Below, piece by piece: positions 33,639 to 42,905 of a DNA stretch of 64,000 nt. The first letter of the stretch is position 1, and each line of letters opens with the position of its first letter. The position numbers and the translations under genes were made by a program. Below the pieces are notes generated by a model that was not told where the DNA came from, searched no databases, and saw only the letters and a list, made by a program, of their open reading frames with translations. Origin of the DNA: CBDEGK01 sp965237855 (GTDB taxonomy: Bacteria > Pseudomonadota > Gammaproteobacteria > Pseudomonadales > Halieaceae); assembly GCA_965237855.1 (NCBI GenBank), contig CBDEGK010000003.1:558001-622000 (forward strand), read 5' to 3'.

Positions 33639-35474
33639 TTAATCCAGCTGTGACAAATCCCTGACGGCACCCCTGTCGGCACTGGTGACCATCTTGGCAT
33701 ATGCCTTCAGAGCAGCACTCACCTTACGCGGGCGCTCTTCCACCGGCTGCCAGCCCTTGTTGTCCTGGGCGGCGCGGCGCTGAGCCAACACCTCAACCGA
33801 CACATCAACATTAATGCTGCGCTCGGGGATATTGATCTTGATGATATCGCCCTGCTCCACCAGGCCAATGGCGCCGCCAGCAGCTGCCTCCGGTGACACG
33901 TGGCCGATAGACAGGCCGGAAGTTCCGCCGGAAAAGCGGCCGTCGGTGAGCAGGGCACAAGCCTTACCCAGACCCTTGGTTTTGATGTAACTGGTGGGGT
34001 ACAGCATTTCCTGCATGCCGGGGCCGCCCTTGGGGCCCTCGTAGCGCACCACCACCACATCACCGGCCTTGACCTTGTCGTCGAGAATAGCGGCGACCGC
34101 GGCTTCTTGACTTTCGCAAACGTAAGCGGGACCTTCGAAGATCAGGATGCTGTCGTCGACACCGGCGGTTTTGACCACGCAACCATCTTCGGCGATATTG
34201 CCGTACAGGACCGCTAATCCCCCCTCCAGGGAGAAGGCATTTTCCAGTGAGCGAATACAACCACCGGCGCGGTCAGTGTCCAGGCTCGGCCAGCGTGTAT
34301 CCTGGCTGAAGGCGGTCTGGGTGGGAATGCCGGCGGGGCCGGCTGAGAAAAATTTATGCACCTCCGCATCGTCGGTGCGCATGATGTCCCAGTTGTCCAG
34401 AGCCTCACCAAGGCTGGCGCTGTGGACCGTCGGGCAATCCCGGTGCAGAAGACCGGCGCGGTCGATCTCTCCGAGTATCGCCATAACACCGCCGGCCCTG
34501 TGCACATCTTCCATGTGGTACTGGGGTGTGCTGGGGGCGACCTTACATAATTGCGGCACTTTGCGGGAAAGCCGGTCGATATCGTCCATGCCGAAATCCA
34601 GCTCTGCCTCCTCGGCGGCGGCTAGTAGATGCAAAATGGTATTGGTGGAGCCGCCCATGGCGATATCCAGGCTCATGGCGTTTTCAAAGGCCTGCTTACT
34701 GCCAATATTTCTGGGCAAGACCGAACTGTCTTCCCCCTCGTAGTACTTGCGGGCAAGCTCGACAATGGTGCGACCGGCGCGCAGGAATAACTGCTCTCGG
34801 TCGGCGTGAGTGGCCAGGGTGGAACCGTTACCCGGCAGTGACAGGCCCATGGCCTCGGTCAGGCAGTTCATGGAGTTGGCGGTGAACATACCCGAACAAC
34901 TGCCACAGGTGGGGCAGGCCGAGCGTTCGATTTCGGCTACCTCTTCATCGCTGACACTGTCGTCAGCGGCGATTACCATGGCATCGATCAGGTCCAGCTT
35001 ATTCTCAGACAGCCGGGTTTTGCCCGCCTCCATGGGGCCGCCTGAGACAAAAACAGCCGGAATATTCAAACGCATCGCGGCGTTGAGCATGCCCGGGGTA
35101 ATTTTGTCGCAATTGGAGATGCACACCAACGCGTCGGCGCAGTGGGCATTGACCATGTACTCCACCGAGTCAGAGATGATATCTCTGGAGGGCAAGCTGT
35201 AAAGCATGCCGTCGTGACCCATGGCAATCCCGTCATCGACGGCGATGGTATTGAACTCCTTGGCCACACCACCCGCTTTTTCGATTTCCCGCGCTACCAG
35301 TTGTCCCATGTCTTTCAGGTGCACGTGGCCAGGTACGAACTGGGTGAAGGAATTGGCGATGGCGATAATGGGTTTCTGGAAATCATCATCGGTCATGCCG
35401 GTGGCTCGCCACAGGGCGCGGGCGCCGGCCATGTTGCGGCCGTGTGTGGAAGTTTTGGAGCGGTACGCGGGCAT
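33639..35474 (-). CDS. ilvD: Dihydroxy-acid dehydratase IlvD
   Basis: IlvD dehydrates 2,3-dihydroxy-isovalerate and -methylvalerate in valine, leucine and isoleucine synthesis, using an iron-sulfur cluster. The 611-residue protein starts M-P-A-Y-R-S-K-T-S-T-H-G-R-N-M. The cluster cysteines are in I-S-N-C-D-K-I-T-P-G and C-P-T-C-G-S-C-S-G-M-F, and the C-terminal part shows G-R-F-S-G-G-T. A GTG-type extension to 35513 is possible but not supported by the family. No leader peptide or attenuator is visible in the 72 bp upstream. Confidence 0.96.
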   Translation of the reverse strand: MPAYRSKTSTHGRNMAGARALWRATGMTDDDFQKPIIAIANSFTQFVPGHVHLKDMGQLVAREIEKAGGVAKEFNTIAVDDGIAMGHDGMLYSLPSRDIISDSVEYMVNAHCADALVCISNCDKITPGMLNAAMRLNIPAVFVSGGPMEAGKTRLSENKLDLIDAMVIAADDSVSDEEVAEIERSACPTCGSCSGMFTANSMNCLTEAMGLSLPGNGSTLATHADREQLFLRAGRTIVELARKYYEGEDSSVLPRNIGSKQAFENAMSLDIAMGGSTNTILHLLAAAEEAELDFGMDDIDRLSRKVPQLCKVAPSTPQYHMEDVHRAGGVMAILGEIDRAGLLHRDCPTVHSASLGEALDNWDIMRTDDAEVHKFFSAGPAGIPTQTAFSQDTRWPSLDTDRAGGCIRSLENAFSLEGGLAVLYGNIAEDGCVVKTAGVDDSILIFEGPAYVCESQEAAVAAILDDKVKAGDVVVVRYEGPKGGPGMQEMLYPTSYIKTKGLGKACALLTDGRFSGGTSGLSIGHVSPEAAAGGAIGLVEQGDIIKINIPERSINVDVSVEVLAQRRAAQDNKGWQPVEERPRKVSAALKAYAKMVTSADRGAVRDLSQLD

Positions 35475-35546
35475 CGTCTGTCCTGCTCTGGTGCGGGTGT
35501 TAAGGGGCGGCAACTATAGCATAAAGCGCCATCCGGGAAGGGGCCT

Positions 35547-36857
35547 CTACAGTGACTTCAGGAAGACTTTGGAGTTGCGCTGCAAATTGTAGAGTGATTG
35601 CTTTTCAGCAGGCATGTCGACCAAGTCAGTCTCGGCAAATCCCTGTTCGATAAACCAGTGGGCCGTCTGCGTGGTTAACACGAACACATTTGACAGGCCT
35701 TGTTGGCGCGCCTCTGCCTCCAGTTCCCGCAGCAGGCGCTGACCGCGTTTGCCGCCCTGGTAATCAGGATGGGTGACAATACAGGCGATTTCACCGCTGT
35801 GTTGCTCAGGGAAGGGATAGAGCGCCGCCACCGCGATAATACGTCCGTCCCGTTCAAGCACCCGGAAATGCCCAATCTCTGTTTCCAGTAGCTCTCGCGA
35901 GCGCTTCAGCAACACACCCTGGGCTTCCAGAGGCTCGATCAATTCGAGAATACCGCCAATGTCCTCAATGTTCGCTGCCCGCGCCTGTTCGTAGTCGTCA
36001 TTTCCCACCAGGGTGCCGCTGCCATCGTGTGTGAACAGCTCCTGCAGAAGCGCGCAGTCCTGTTCATGAGAAATTATCTGGGCCCGGGGCACGCCAGCGG
36101 TGCAAGCCTGCCGCGCTGTGTGTAACAAACGGCGCTGCTCACTGGGTTCAAGTTCGCCCAGTAATTGCAGCGCTTCAGCCAGATCACACTGGCGTACCAG
36201 CTCCCCGTTGCTGGACTGAATACCCGCCTGGCTGCCAAACAGGACCAGCTTGTCCGCACCAATCTCTGCGGCGGTATGTACCGCGATATCGTCCAGGGAC
36301 AGGTTAAATATTTCACCAGTGCGCGAGTACCCCAGCGGTGACAGCAGGACAATAGACCCCGCCGCCAGGTTCTCGTGGATGCCGAGCACATCGACGCTGC
36401 GAACCCGACCGGTATGACTAAAATCCACGCCATCCACGACCCCCATGGGTTTGGCGCTGACAAAGTTGCCGCTGCAGACGCGAATCGAGGCCCCTTGCAT
36501 CGGCGAATTGGGCAGGCCCATCGACAGCAGTGCCTCGAACTGGGCGCGCAGGGAGCCGGCGGCATCGGTAACATGTCGCATGGCTTGCGTATCTGTGATC
36601 CGCACGCCGTCGTGGAAATTGCTGCTCATGCCGACACTCTGAAGTCGTTGCTCAATTTGCGGGCGCGAACCGTGAATCAGCACCAGCCGCACACCCAGAC
36701 TATTAAGCAGGGCTATATCGTGGATGATATTGGCAAAATTGGGGTGCTGGGCAGCCCCGCCAGCAAAGACGAGAACAAAGGTTTTGCCCCTGTGCGCGTT
36801 GATGTAAGGCGCACTGTTGCGGAACCACAATATCTGTTCGCGGTTGTCCTTGCTCAT
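35547..36857 (-). CDS. argA: N-acetylglutamate synthase ArgA
   Basis: ArgA acetylates glutamate, the first step of arginine synthesis. The 436-residue protein has the E. coli-like fusion: an N-terminal amino-acid-kinase-like domain (about 1-290, F-V-L-V-F-A-G-G-A near 27-35) that binds arginine for feedback inhibition, and a C-terminal GNAT domain with the acetyl-CoA loop Q-G-G-K-R-G-Q-R near 393-400. argE lies 1.6 kb upstream on the same strand, separated by a permease gene. The 120 bp upstream has no convincing ARG-box pair that I can identify. Confidence 0.95.
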   Translation of the reverse strand: MSKDNREQILWFRNSAPYINAHRGKTFVLVFAGGAAQHPNFANIIHDIALLNSLGVRLVLIHGSRPQIEQRLQSVGMSSNFHDGVRITDTQAMRHVTDAAGSLRAQFEALLSMGLPNSPMQGASIRVCSGNFVSAKPMGVVDGVDFSHTGRVRSVDVLGIHENLAAGSIVLLSPLGYSRTGEIFNLSLDDIAVHTAAEIGADKLVLFGSQAGIQSSNGELVRQCDLAEALQLLGELEPSEQRRLLHTARQACTAGVPRAQIISHEQDCALLQELFTHDGSGTLVGNDDYEQARAANIEDIGGILELIEPLEAQGVLLKRSRELLETEIGHFRVLERDGRIIAVAALYPFPEQHSGEIACIVTHPDYQGGKRGQRLLRELEAEARQQGLSNVFVLTTQTAHWFIEQGFAETDLVDMPAEKQSLYNLQRNSKVFLKSL

Positions 36858-36977
36858 GCTAACTGTTTGAAAAGAAAGGAATTGCCTAGGTTACCGAATT
36901 GGCCAACAGGTGCACAATGGGAACTATTTACATAACCCCCCGCAGGCGCCTCACATTACTTGTGCTGACATGGCGGA

Positions 36978-38453
36978 TTAACCGCGTTGTCCTGCCTCCA
37001 GCTTCGCGGCAAAATCTTCTTCCGGCGAATAGACCAGCTTGAAGCGGCCGACCAGGGCAAAGTAGATCAGGCCGGCGCCAAACCAGATGGCACAACCGAC
37101 CACACCTACCCGGTAATCGGCATTCAAAAACAGGAACAACAGAGTCACCAGTGCGATAGCGCCGGCCACGATCGCCCCGGGAACGCCCAGGGGGCTGCGA
37201 TAGGGGCGCTCGATAGAGGGGAAGTTTTTGCGCAGCAGAACAAAGGCCACCATCTGCATAATGTAGGCAATGACCGCTCCAAATACGGCCATATTCAATA
37301 GCACGGCACCCACCGGCACGCTGCCGAACCACTGCTCGCCGAATTCTATCAGCAGGGCCACAACATAGCCGAGCACGGCGCCGGCAACCAACGCCACATG
37401 AGGTGTTTTACGGCTGGGGTGGGTCACCGACAGCCAACTCGGGAAGTAACCGGCCCGGGATAGCGAATAAATGTTGCGGCCGTAGGCATAAATGATGGTG
37501 TGAAAGCTGGCTATCAATCCTGCCACCGCCAGCAGCGCCAACAGGGAAGCGCCGACGCCCTCACCAAATATTGCCTTGAAGCCCAGGAACAGGGGTTCAT
37601 TGGATTGCCCCACCTCGGCGGCACCAGGTGGGATGCCGGAATTGAGGAACAGGGTAAGCAGGGAGGCGATGACGAGAGTCAGTATTCCCCACAGCAGGCC
37701 GCGCGGCATATCGCGCTTGGGGTCATGGGATTCTTCTGCCGCCAGCGGAAGTTGCTCAATAGCCAGGTAGAACCAAATGGCAAAGGGCAGGCACTGGGCA
37801 ACACCCGACCAGCCAAAGGGTAGATAGCGGCTGTGGCCGCTCTGCGGTTCTATATTGAGTGCCAACTCCAGGCTGAACAACGACCACGCTCCAATCCAGA
37901 ACACCACCAGTATGGCAAGCGCCAGCAGTGTGATGACGACGGAGAACTTGAAGGTGGCCTCAACGCCGACGATATTGAGGCCGACAAACAGGCAGTAAGA
38001 AATGAACCACCAGACCGGCGCGGCGACATCAATGGCAAACAGGTCATTGCAAATGGCACCGAGATAGCCGCCAATGCCCACGACAATAACGGCCGGAGTG
38101 AGCACGTACTCCATGTTTTCTGCCAGGCCGGTCACGAATCCTCCCCAGGGACCCATAGCAGTGCGGCCGAAGGAGTAGGCGCCGCCGGTGTGCGGCAGTG
38201 CCGGAGACATTTCGGCGATGGAAAAACACATACCCACGTACATCACCGCGATCACGATGGTGGCCAGGAAGAGTCCGCCGAAGCCGCCCACCGCGAGGCC
38301 AAAGTTCCAGCCAAAGAAGTCACCGGATATCACTGCGCCCACGCCGAGTGCCCACAGGGACCAGGCCCCGGCATAGCGTTTCAGACCACGCTGTTCAAAA
38401 TAGCTGGCATCCGCCGCCTGGTAACTGACACCGGCTCGTGCTGGTTCGTTCAT
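36978..38453 (-). CDS. APC-family amino acid/ethanolamine permease
   Basis: A 491-residue, 12-helix amino acid-polyamine-organocation transporter. Helix 1 has the G-V-G-A-V-I-S-G-D-F-F-G-W-N pattern, and S-P-A-L-P-H-T-G-G-A-Y-S-F follows helix 2. Both resemble the ethanolamine permease subgroup. No eut enzyme genes are nearby. Its ATG overlaps the argE stop by 4 bp, so it is cotranslated with argE, which suggests an amino-acid or acetyl-ornithine-related substrate. The substrate is undecided between ethanolamine and an amino acid. Confidence 0.82.
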   Translation of the reverse strand: MNEPARAGVSYQAADASYFEQRGLKRYAGAWSLWALGVGAVISGDFFGWNFGLAVGGFGGLFLATIVIAVMYVGMCFSIAEMSPALPHTGGAYSFGRTAMGPWGGFVTGLAENMEYVLTPAVIVVGIGGYLGAICNDLFAIDVAAPVWWFISYCLFVGLNIVGVEATFKFSVVITLLALAILVVFWIGAWSLFSLELALNIEPQSGHSRYLPFGWSGVAQCLPFAIWFYLAIEQLPLAAEESHDPKRDMPRGLLWGILTLVIASLLTLFLNSGIPPGAAEVGQSNEPLFLGFKAIFGEGVGASLLALLAVAGLIASFHTIIYAYGRNIYSLSRAGYFPSWLSVTHPSRKTPHVALVAGAVLGYVVALLIEFGEQWFGSVPVGAVLLNMAVFGAVIAYIMQMVAFVLLRKNFPSIERPYRSPLGVPGAIVAGAIALVTLLFLFLNADYRVGVVGCAIWFGAGLIYFALVGRFKLVYSPEEDFAAKLEAGQRG

Positions 38454-39613
38454 CGCCGTTCCACGCAGAAATGCTTAATGAACTGCTGCAGCAGGTCGAT
38501 GCAGGGCTGGAACTGGTCCAGCTCAATGAATTCATCAGGTTGATGAGCGCGCTTGATAGAGCCGGGACCCAGCACAATGGTGTCCATACCCAGTGCCTGC
38601 AGGAAGGGTGCCTCGGTAGCAAACGCGACTGCCTCGGCCGGGTGGCCGGTCAGTTTCTCAGCCAGCAGCACAATTTCGCTGTCGGCTGCCTGCTCGAAGG
38701 GCTCAACGCCGCCAATCAGGGATTGCATATCAATGTTCAGCTCGCGCGAGCGGCTGATCTCGGAGAGCTTGCCGGCGATTTCCTGGCGCAGCTTGTCGTT
38801 GCTATAGCCCGGTGTCATCCGCAGGTCAAAGTGCAGCTCTACCTGCCCGCAGATTCGATTTGGGTTGTCTCCGCCGTGCACACAGCCCAGGTTGAGCGTC
38901 GGGTACTCAATGTCGAACAGTGGATGGCTAAACCTGTCTCGCAGTGTCCTGCGGTAATCCATCAACTCTCCCAGCACCGCGTGCAAGCCCTCGAGAGCAT
39001 TGTTGCCCAGGCCGGGGTCGGAAGAGTGGCCTGAGCTACCCTGTATCTTGACGGATTCCATCAAGATACCCTTGTGCACGCGCACGGGCCGCAAGCCGGT
39101 GGGTTCTCCAATTATGGCCTGTCGCGCTTTCGGCAGGCCGGCGTCGGCCAGGGCCCGGGCACCACTCATAGAGCTCTCTTCGTCCGCCGTTGCCAACACG
39201 ATCAGTGGTTGTTGCAAGGGTGTGTCCTGCAGCGCCTTGATCGCCGCCAGCACCAGTGGGAAGAAGCCCTTCATATCGGTGGCGCCGAGGCCATACAGCT
39301 TGTTGTCTTGCTCGGTGATGGCCAGTGGGTTGGTGTTCCAGAGGGCCTCGTCAAAAGGTACGGTGTCAGTATGGCCGGCCAGCACCAGGCCGCCCGGGCC
39401 GGTGCCGCGGGAGGCGATCAAGTTCGCCTTGTTGCCGCCGCTGTCGAGGTTTTGAATCTGTATTTTGAAGCCGAGCTCATCGAGCCACTGCGCCAACAGA
39501 TCGATGACTGCGCGGTTGCCTTGATCACGACTCGGGTCAGTTGAGCTGACGCTGGGCAGGGCCACCAGCTGCTCTAACAGTTGAATAGGGCCGGGCAGGG
39601 ATAAACTGGACAT
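38450..39613 (-). CDS. argE: Acetylornithine deacetylase ArgE
   Basis: ArgE hydrolyses N-acetylornithine to ornithine in arginine synthesis. The 387 residues form the M20 metallopeptidase fold. The first metal-site motif is G-H-T-D-T-V-P near 79-85, followed by G-A-T-D-M-K-G and the catalytic D-E-E-S-S near 141-145, with G-E-P-T-G near 168-172 and a C-terminal metal histidine in I-K-R-A-H-Q-P-D-E. Presence of argE together with argA indicates the linear, ArgE-dependent pathway. Cotranscribed with the permease (4-bp overlap). Confidence 0.93.
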   Translation of the reverse strand: MSSLSLPGPIQLLEQLVALPSVSSTDPSRDQGNRAVIDLLAQWLDELGFKIQIQNLDSGGNKANLIASRGTGPGGLVLAGHTDTVPFDEALWNTNPLAITEQDNKLYGLGATDMKGFFPLVLAAIKALQDTPLQQPLIVLATADEESSMSGARALADAGLPKARQAIIGEPTGLRPVRVHKGILMESVKIQGSSGHSSDPGLGNNALEGLHAVLGELMDYRRTLRDRFSHPLFDIEYPTLNLGCVHGGDNPNRICGQVELHFDLRMTPGYSNDKLRQEIAGKLSEISRSRELNIDMQSLIGGVEPFEQAADSEIVLLAEKLTGHPAEAVAFATEAPFLQALGMDTIVLGPGSIKRAHQPDEFIELDQFQPCIDLLQQFIKHFCVERR

Positions 39614-39645
39614 TGACCCAGTGTAGAGCAGTGCAGGATAGCTGC

Positions 39646-40923
39646 CTAGCCGAGCGTGGCCTTGAAAATATAGAAGAACAGAATCGCCAGGCCCGCGCCA
39701 GCGGGTAAGGTGATCAACCAGGACATGAAAATGATGCCGATCACCTTCAGGTTAAGGGCAGCAATTCCCCGCGCCAGGCCCACCCCCAGCACCGCACCCA
39801 CCAGGGTGTGGGTGGTCGATATCGGCAGCCCACTGGCGGATGCGATTACCACGGTGGAGGCGGCACCCAGTTCCGCAGCGAAGCCACGGCTGGGGGTCAG
39901 TTCAGTAATCTTGCGTCCTACCGTTGCCATCACCTTGAAGCCATAGGTCGCGAGGCCCACCACAATGCCGGCACCGCCCAGCAATAGTATCCACCAGGGC
40001 ATGGCAGACTCGGCGGTGATTATGCCACCCGATTCAATGGTACTGGCCACAGCGGCCAAGGGTCCGACTGCATTGGCGACGTCGTTGGAACCGTGGGCAA
40101 ACGCCATCGCGCAGGCAGTGAAGATCATGAGGATGGCAAACACGCGCTCGACGCTGTCAAAGCGATGATCTTGCCTGGAGGTTTCCTTAATCCTGGCTAC
40201 CAGTACGGCGCCCAACAGGGCTACCACAACACCAACAGCGGCACTCACCGGTAGCGCATTGGCGAAGTTGGAACCGAGACCCAGGTCGAAATCCAGGCCG
40301 ACGTGCTTGAGGCCCTTGAGCAGGGTGACCATGGAAATCATAAAGCCCACCGCCCACATATAAAAGGGGATGTAGCGCTTGGCCCGGCCAAAGGGATCGT
40401 CGGTGTCGAGGATGGTCTTCTGTACACTGACAAATAGCAGGTAGGAAATGGTGCCCGCCAACACGGGAGACACTATCCAGCTGGCGACAATAGAGCCCAC
40501 TTTGCCCCACGTAACCACGTCGGGTGAAATGCCCACGGCGGCGAATCCGACGATAGCACCGACGATGGAATGGGTGGTCGAAACGGGCCAGCCCATCATG
40601 CTGGCGATCAACAGCCAGATGGCCGCCGCCAACAGCGCCGAGAGCATGCCATACACCAACAATTCAGGAGAATCGGCCAAAATCGCAGGGTCGATGATTC
40701 CTTTGCGGATGGTGCCGGTGACCTCCCCACCCGCCATGTAGGCCCCCAGGAATTCAAAAATAATGGCGATAAAAATCGCCTGCTTGATGGTCAGCGCCCG
40801 GGAGCCAACCGATGTACCCATGGCATTGGCGACGTCGTTGGCACCGACACCCCAGGCCATGAAAAATCCGAAGCAGCAGGCCAGTATGAGCAGGATGTGC
40901 CCATATTCAGCAATAATTTCCAC
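39646..40923 (-). CDS. PiT-family inorganic phosphate transporter
   Basis: A 425-residue low-affinity phosphate symporter of the inner membrane. The two inverted family repeats are visible: G-A-N-D-V-A-N-A-M-G-T-S near 27-38 and H-G-S-N-D-V-A-N-A-V-G-P near 279-290, plus S-T-T-H-S-I-V-G-A and S-T-T-H-T-L-V-G-A. The DUF47/PhoU-like partner gene often found beside PiT is absent on both sides. Divergent from the PilB-like ATPase gene; the 198-bp region between has no clear Pho box. Confidence 0.93.
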   Translation of the reverse strand: MEIIAEYGHILLILACCFGFFMAWGVGANDVANAMGTSVGSRALTIKQAIFIAIIFEFLGAYMAGGEVTGTIRKGIIDPAILADSPELLVYGMLSALLAAAIWLLIASMMGWPVSTTHSIVGAIVGFAAVGISPDVVTWGKVGSIVASWIVSPVLAGTISYLLFVSVQKTILDTDDPFGRAKRYIPFYMWAVGFMISMVTLLKGLKHVGLDFDLGLGSNFANALPVSAAVGVVVALLGAVLVARIKETSRQDHRFDSVERVFAILMIFTACAMAFAHGSNDVANAVGPLAAVASTIESGGIITAESAMPWWILLLGGAGIVVGLATYGFKVMATVGRKITELTPSRGFAAELGAASTVVIASASGLPISTTHTLVGAVLGVGLARGIAALNLKVIGIIFMSWLITLPAGAGLAILFFYIFKATLG

Positions 40924-41121
40924 TTAATTTCCTCGACACGGTTGGCTGACTATTGTTGTTACTGCCTGCACAGTCACAGAGCTGGTCTCTAGGTATCTCA
41001 ATGGGCGCAGTATAGGCGGATTGCGGTCGCCTCGACAACGCCTATTGCACGCAAAAATCCGTCTTGCGCTGTGATAGCATGAGGGAAGAAACCACAGGCC
41101 TTTCAGGGATCTTCCGAAGCG

Positions 41122-42897
41122 ATGGCAACGACATTTGGGGCACAGCGGATGGAGCGCAATCTGAACTTGCGCAGCCTGCTCGAGGAGCTGCACGCGGCGG
41201 GCTTGCTCAGAGACGGCGATCGCAGCAAGCTGTCTGATGTCACTACTGGCAGTGTGCACCCGCTGGTGTTTTTGGCGGAGCGGAAACTGCTCAGCGAGCA
41301 GACGGGTAAACCGCTGGATATGGAGGCCTTGCTGAAGTGGTTGGGCGACGAATGCGATCAATCTATTTACCAGATAGACCCCCTCAAGATTAACGTCGGC
41401 GCTATCGCCGACGTCATGTCCCTGGCCTTTGCTCAACGCCACAAAATTCTGGCGGTGGAGGTCAACGAGGCAGAGGTGGTCATCGCCAGCGCCGAGCCCT
41501 GGATGTCCAACTGGGTGGGCAACCTGGAGCATGTGCTGCGCAAGCCCATAAAGCGAGTGCTGGCCGACCCGCGCGACATTGTTCGGCACACCGCGGAGTT
41601 TTATACAATGGCCCGCTCAGTGAGTGGCGCCCGGGCCAAGAGTGGTCGAGGTAGTACCGCCTCAGGCATAAACAATCTTGAGTCGATGCTTGAACTGGGC
41701 TCAATGAAAGAGCCCGATGCCAATGACCAACACATCGTCAACATCGTCGACTGGCTTTTACAGTACGCCTTCGAGCAGCGCGCCAGCGATATTCACATAG
41801 AGCCGCGTCGCGAAGTGGGTAATGTGCGCTTCCGCATTGATGGGGTTTTGTACAAGGTCTATGAATTACCCCAGCAGGTTGCTGCCGCGGTCAGCAGTCG
41901 CTTCAAAATTCTTGCCCGCATGGATGTTGCAGAAAAGCGCCGGCCCCAGGACGGCCGACTGAAAACACGCACCCCGGATGGCAATGAGGTGGAATTGCGG
42001 CTGTCGTCGTTACCCACGGCCTTCGGTGAAAAGATGGTGATGCGGATCTTTGATCCCGAAGTTCTGCAAAAAACCTTTGAACAGTTGGGCCTGGCCCAGG
42101 AAGATCTGAAGCGCTGGCATGGCATGAATGCCATGGGCCACGGCATCGTCCTGGTAACCGGACCGACCGGTTCCGGCAAAACCACAACCTTGTATTCCAC
42201 CTTGCGCCAACTGGCTACCTCCGAGGTTAATGTCTGCACTATCGAAGACCCCATAGAGGTGCTGGAAGGGGCCTTTAACCAGATGCAGGTCAACCACCAG
42301 ATCGAGCTGGATTTTTCCTCCGGCGTGCGTGCGCTGATGAGACAGGACCCGGACATTATCATGATCGGTGAAATTCGCGATCTGGAGACCGCCGAGATGG
42401 CGATACAGGCTGCGCTGACGGGTCACCTTGTTATCTCAACTCTGCACACCAATGATTCACCGAATGCCATCACCCGCTTGCTGGAACTCGGCGTGCCGCC
42501 CTACTTGATCAAGGCCACGGTCAGGGGTGTTATGGCACAGCGGCTGGTTCGTATTCTCTGCCCCAACTGCAAGCAGGCGGGCGAGGTAGACATGGATGCC
42601 TGGAAACAGCTGACAGCGCCGTGGAAAGTCAAACCCCCGGCCCGGATATACGGTCCGGCTGGGTGCCAGGAGTGCCGCGATACCGGATATGTCGGACGGC
42701 AGGGTGTCTACGAAGTGTTGGTGATGACACCGGCTGTACAGGCCCAGGTGCAGGCGCAGACTGACACCGATGAAATTCGCAGAATTGCCATGAAAGAAGG
42801 CATGCGCACATTGCGCCTGAGCGGTGCAGCGCGAGTTGCCAGTGGCGAAACTACCATCGAAGAGGTGATGCGGGTCGCGCCCTCTATTCAGCGCTGA
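41122..42897 (+). CDS. GspE/PilB-family secretion ATPase, stand-alone
   Basis: A 591-residue hexameric ATPase of the type II secretion / type IV pilus assembly family. It has an N-terminal GspE-II-like region (about 1-165), a linker, and the ATPase core with Walker A G347-P-T-G-S-G-K353-T, an Asp box, D-P-D-I-I-M-I-G-E-I-R-D (Walker B), a His box T-L-H-T-N-D-S, and the tetracysteine zinc site C480-P-N-C483 and C515-Q-E-C518. No pilin, PilC or GspF gene is adjacent; glnE follows after 8 bp. It could drive a pilus encoded elsewhere or act as an MshE-like c-di-GMP-responsive ATPase. Confidence 0.9.
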   Translation: MATTFGAQRMERNLNLRSLLEELHAAGLLRDGDRSKLSDVTTGSVHPLVFLAERKLLSEQTGKPLDMEALLKWLGDECDQSIYQIDPLKINVGAIADVMSLAFAQRHKILAVEVNEAEVVIASAEPWMSNWVGNLEHVLRKPIKRVLADPRDIVRHTAEFYTMARSVSGARAKSGRGSTASGINNLESMLELGSMKEPDANDQHIVNIVDWLLQYAFEQRASDIHIEPRREVGNVRFRIDGVLYKVYELPQQVAAAVSSRFKILARMDVAEKRRPQDGRLKTRTPDGNEVELRLSSLPTAFGEKMVMRIFDPEVLQKTFEQLGLAQEDLKRWHGMNAMGHGIVLVTGPTGSGKTTTLYSTLRQLATSEVNVCTIEDPIEVLEGAFNQMQVNHQIELDFSSGVRALMRQDPDIIMIGEIRDLETAEMAIQAALTGHLVISTLHTNDSPNAITRLLELGVPPYLIKATVRGVMAQRLVRILCPNCKQAGEVDMDAWKQLTAPWKVKPPARIYGPAGCQECRDTGYVGRQGVYEVLVMTPAVQAQVQAQTDTDEIRRIAMKEGMRTLRLSGAARVASGETTIEEVMRVAPSIQR

Positions 42898-42905
42898 GTG
42901 CAGCG

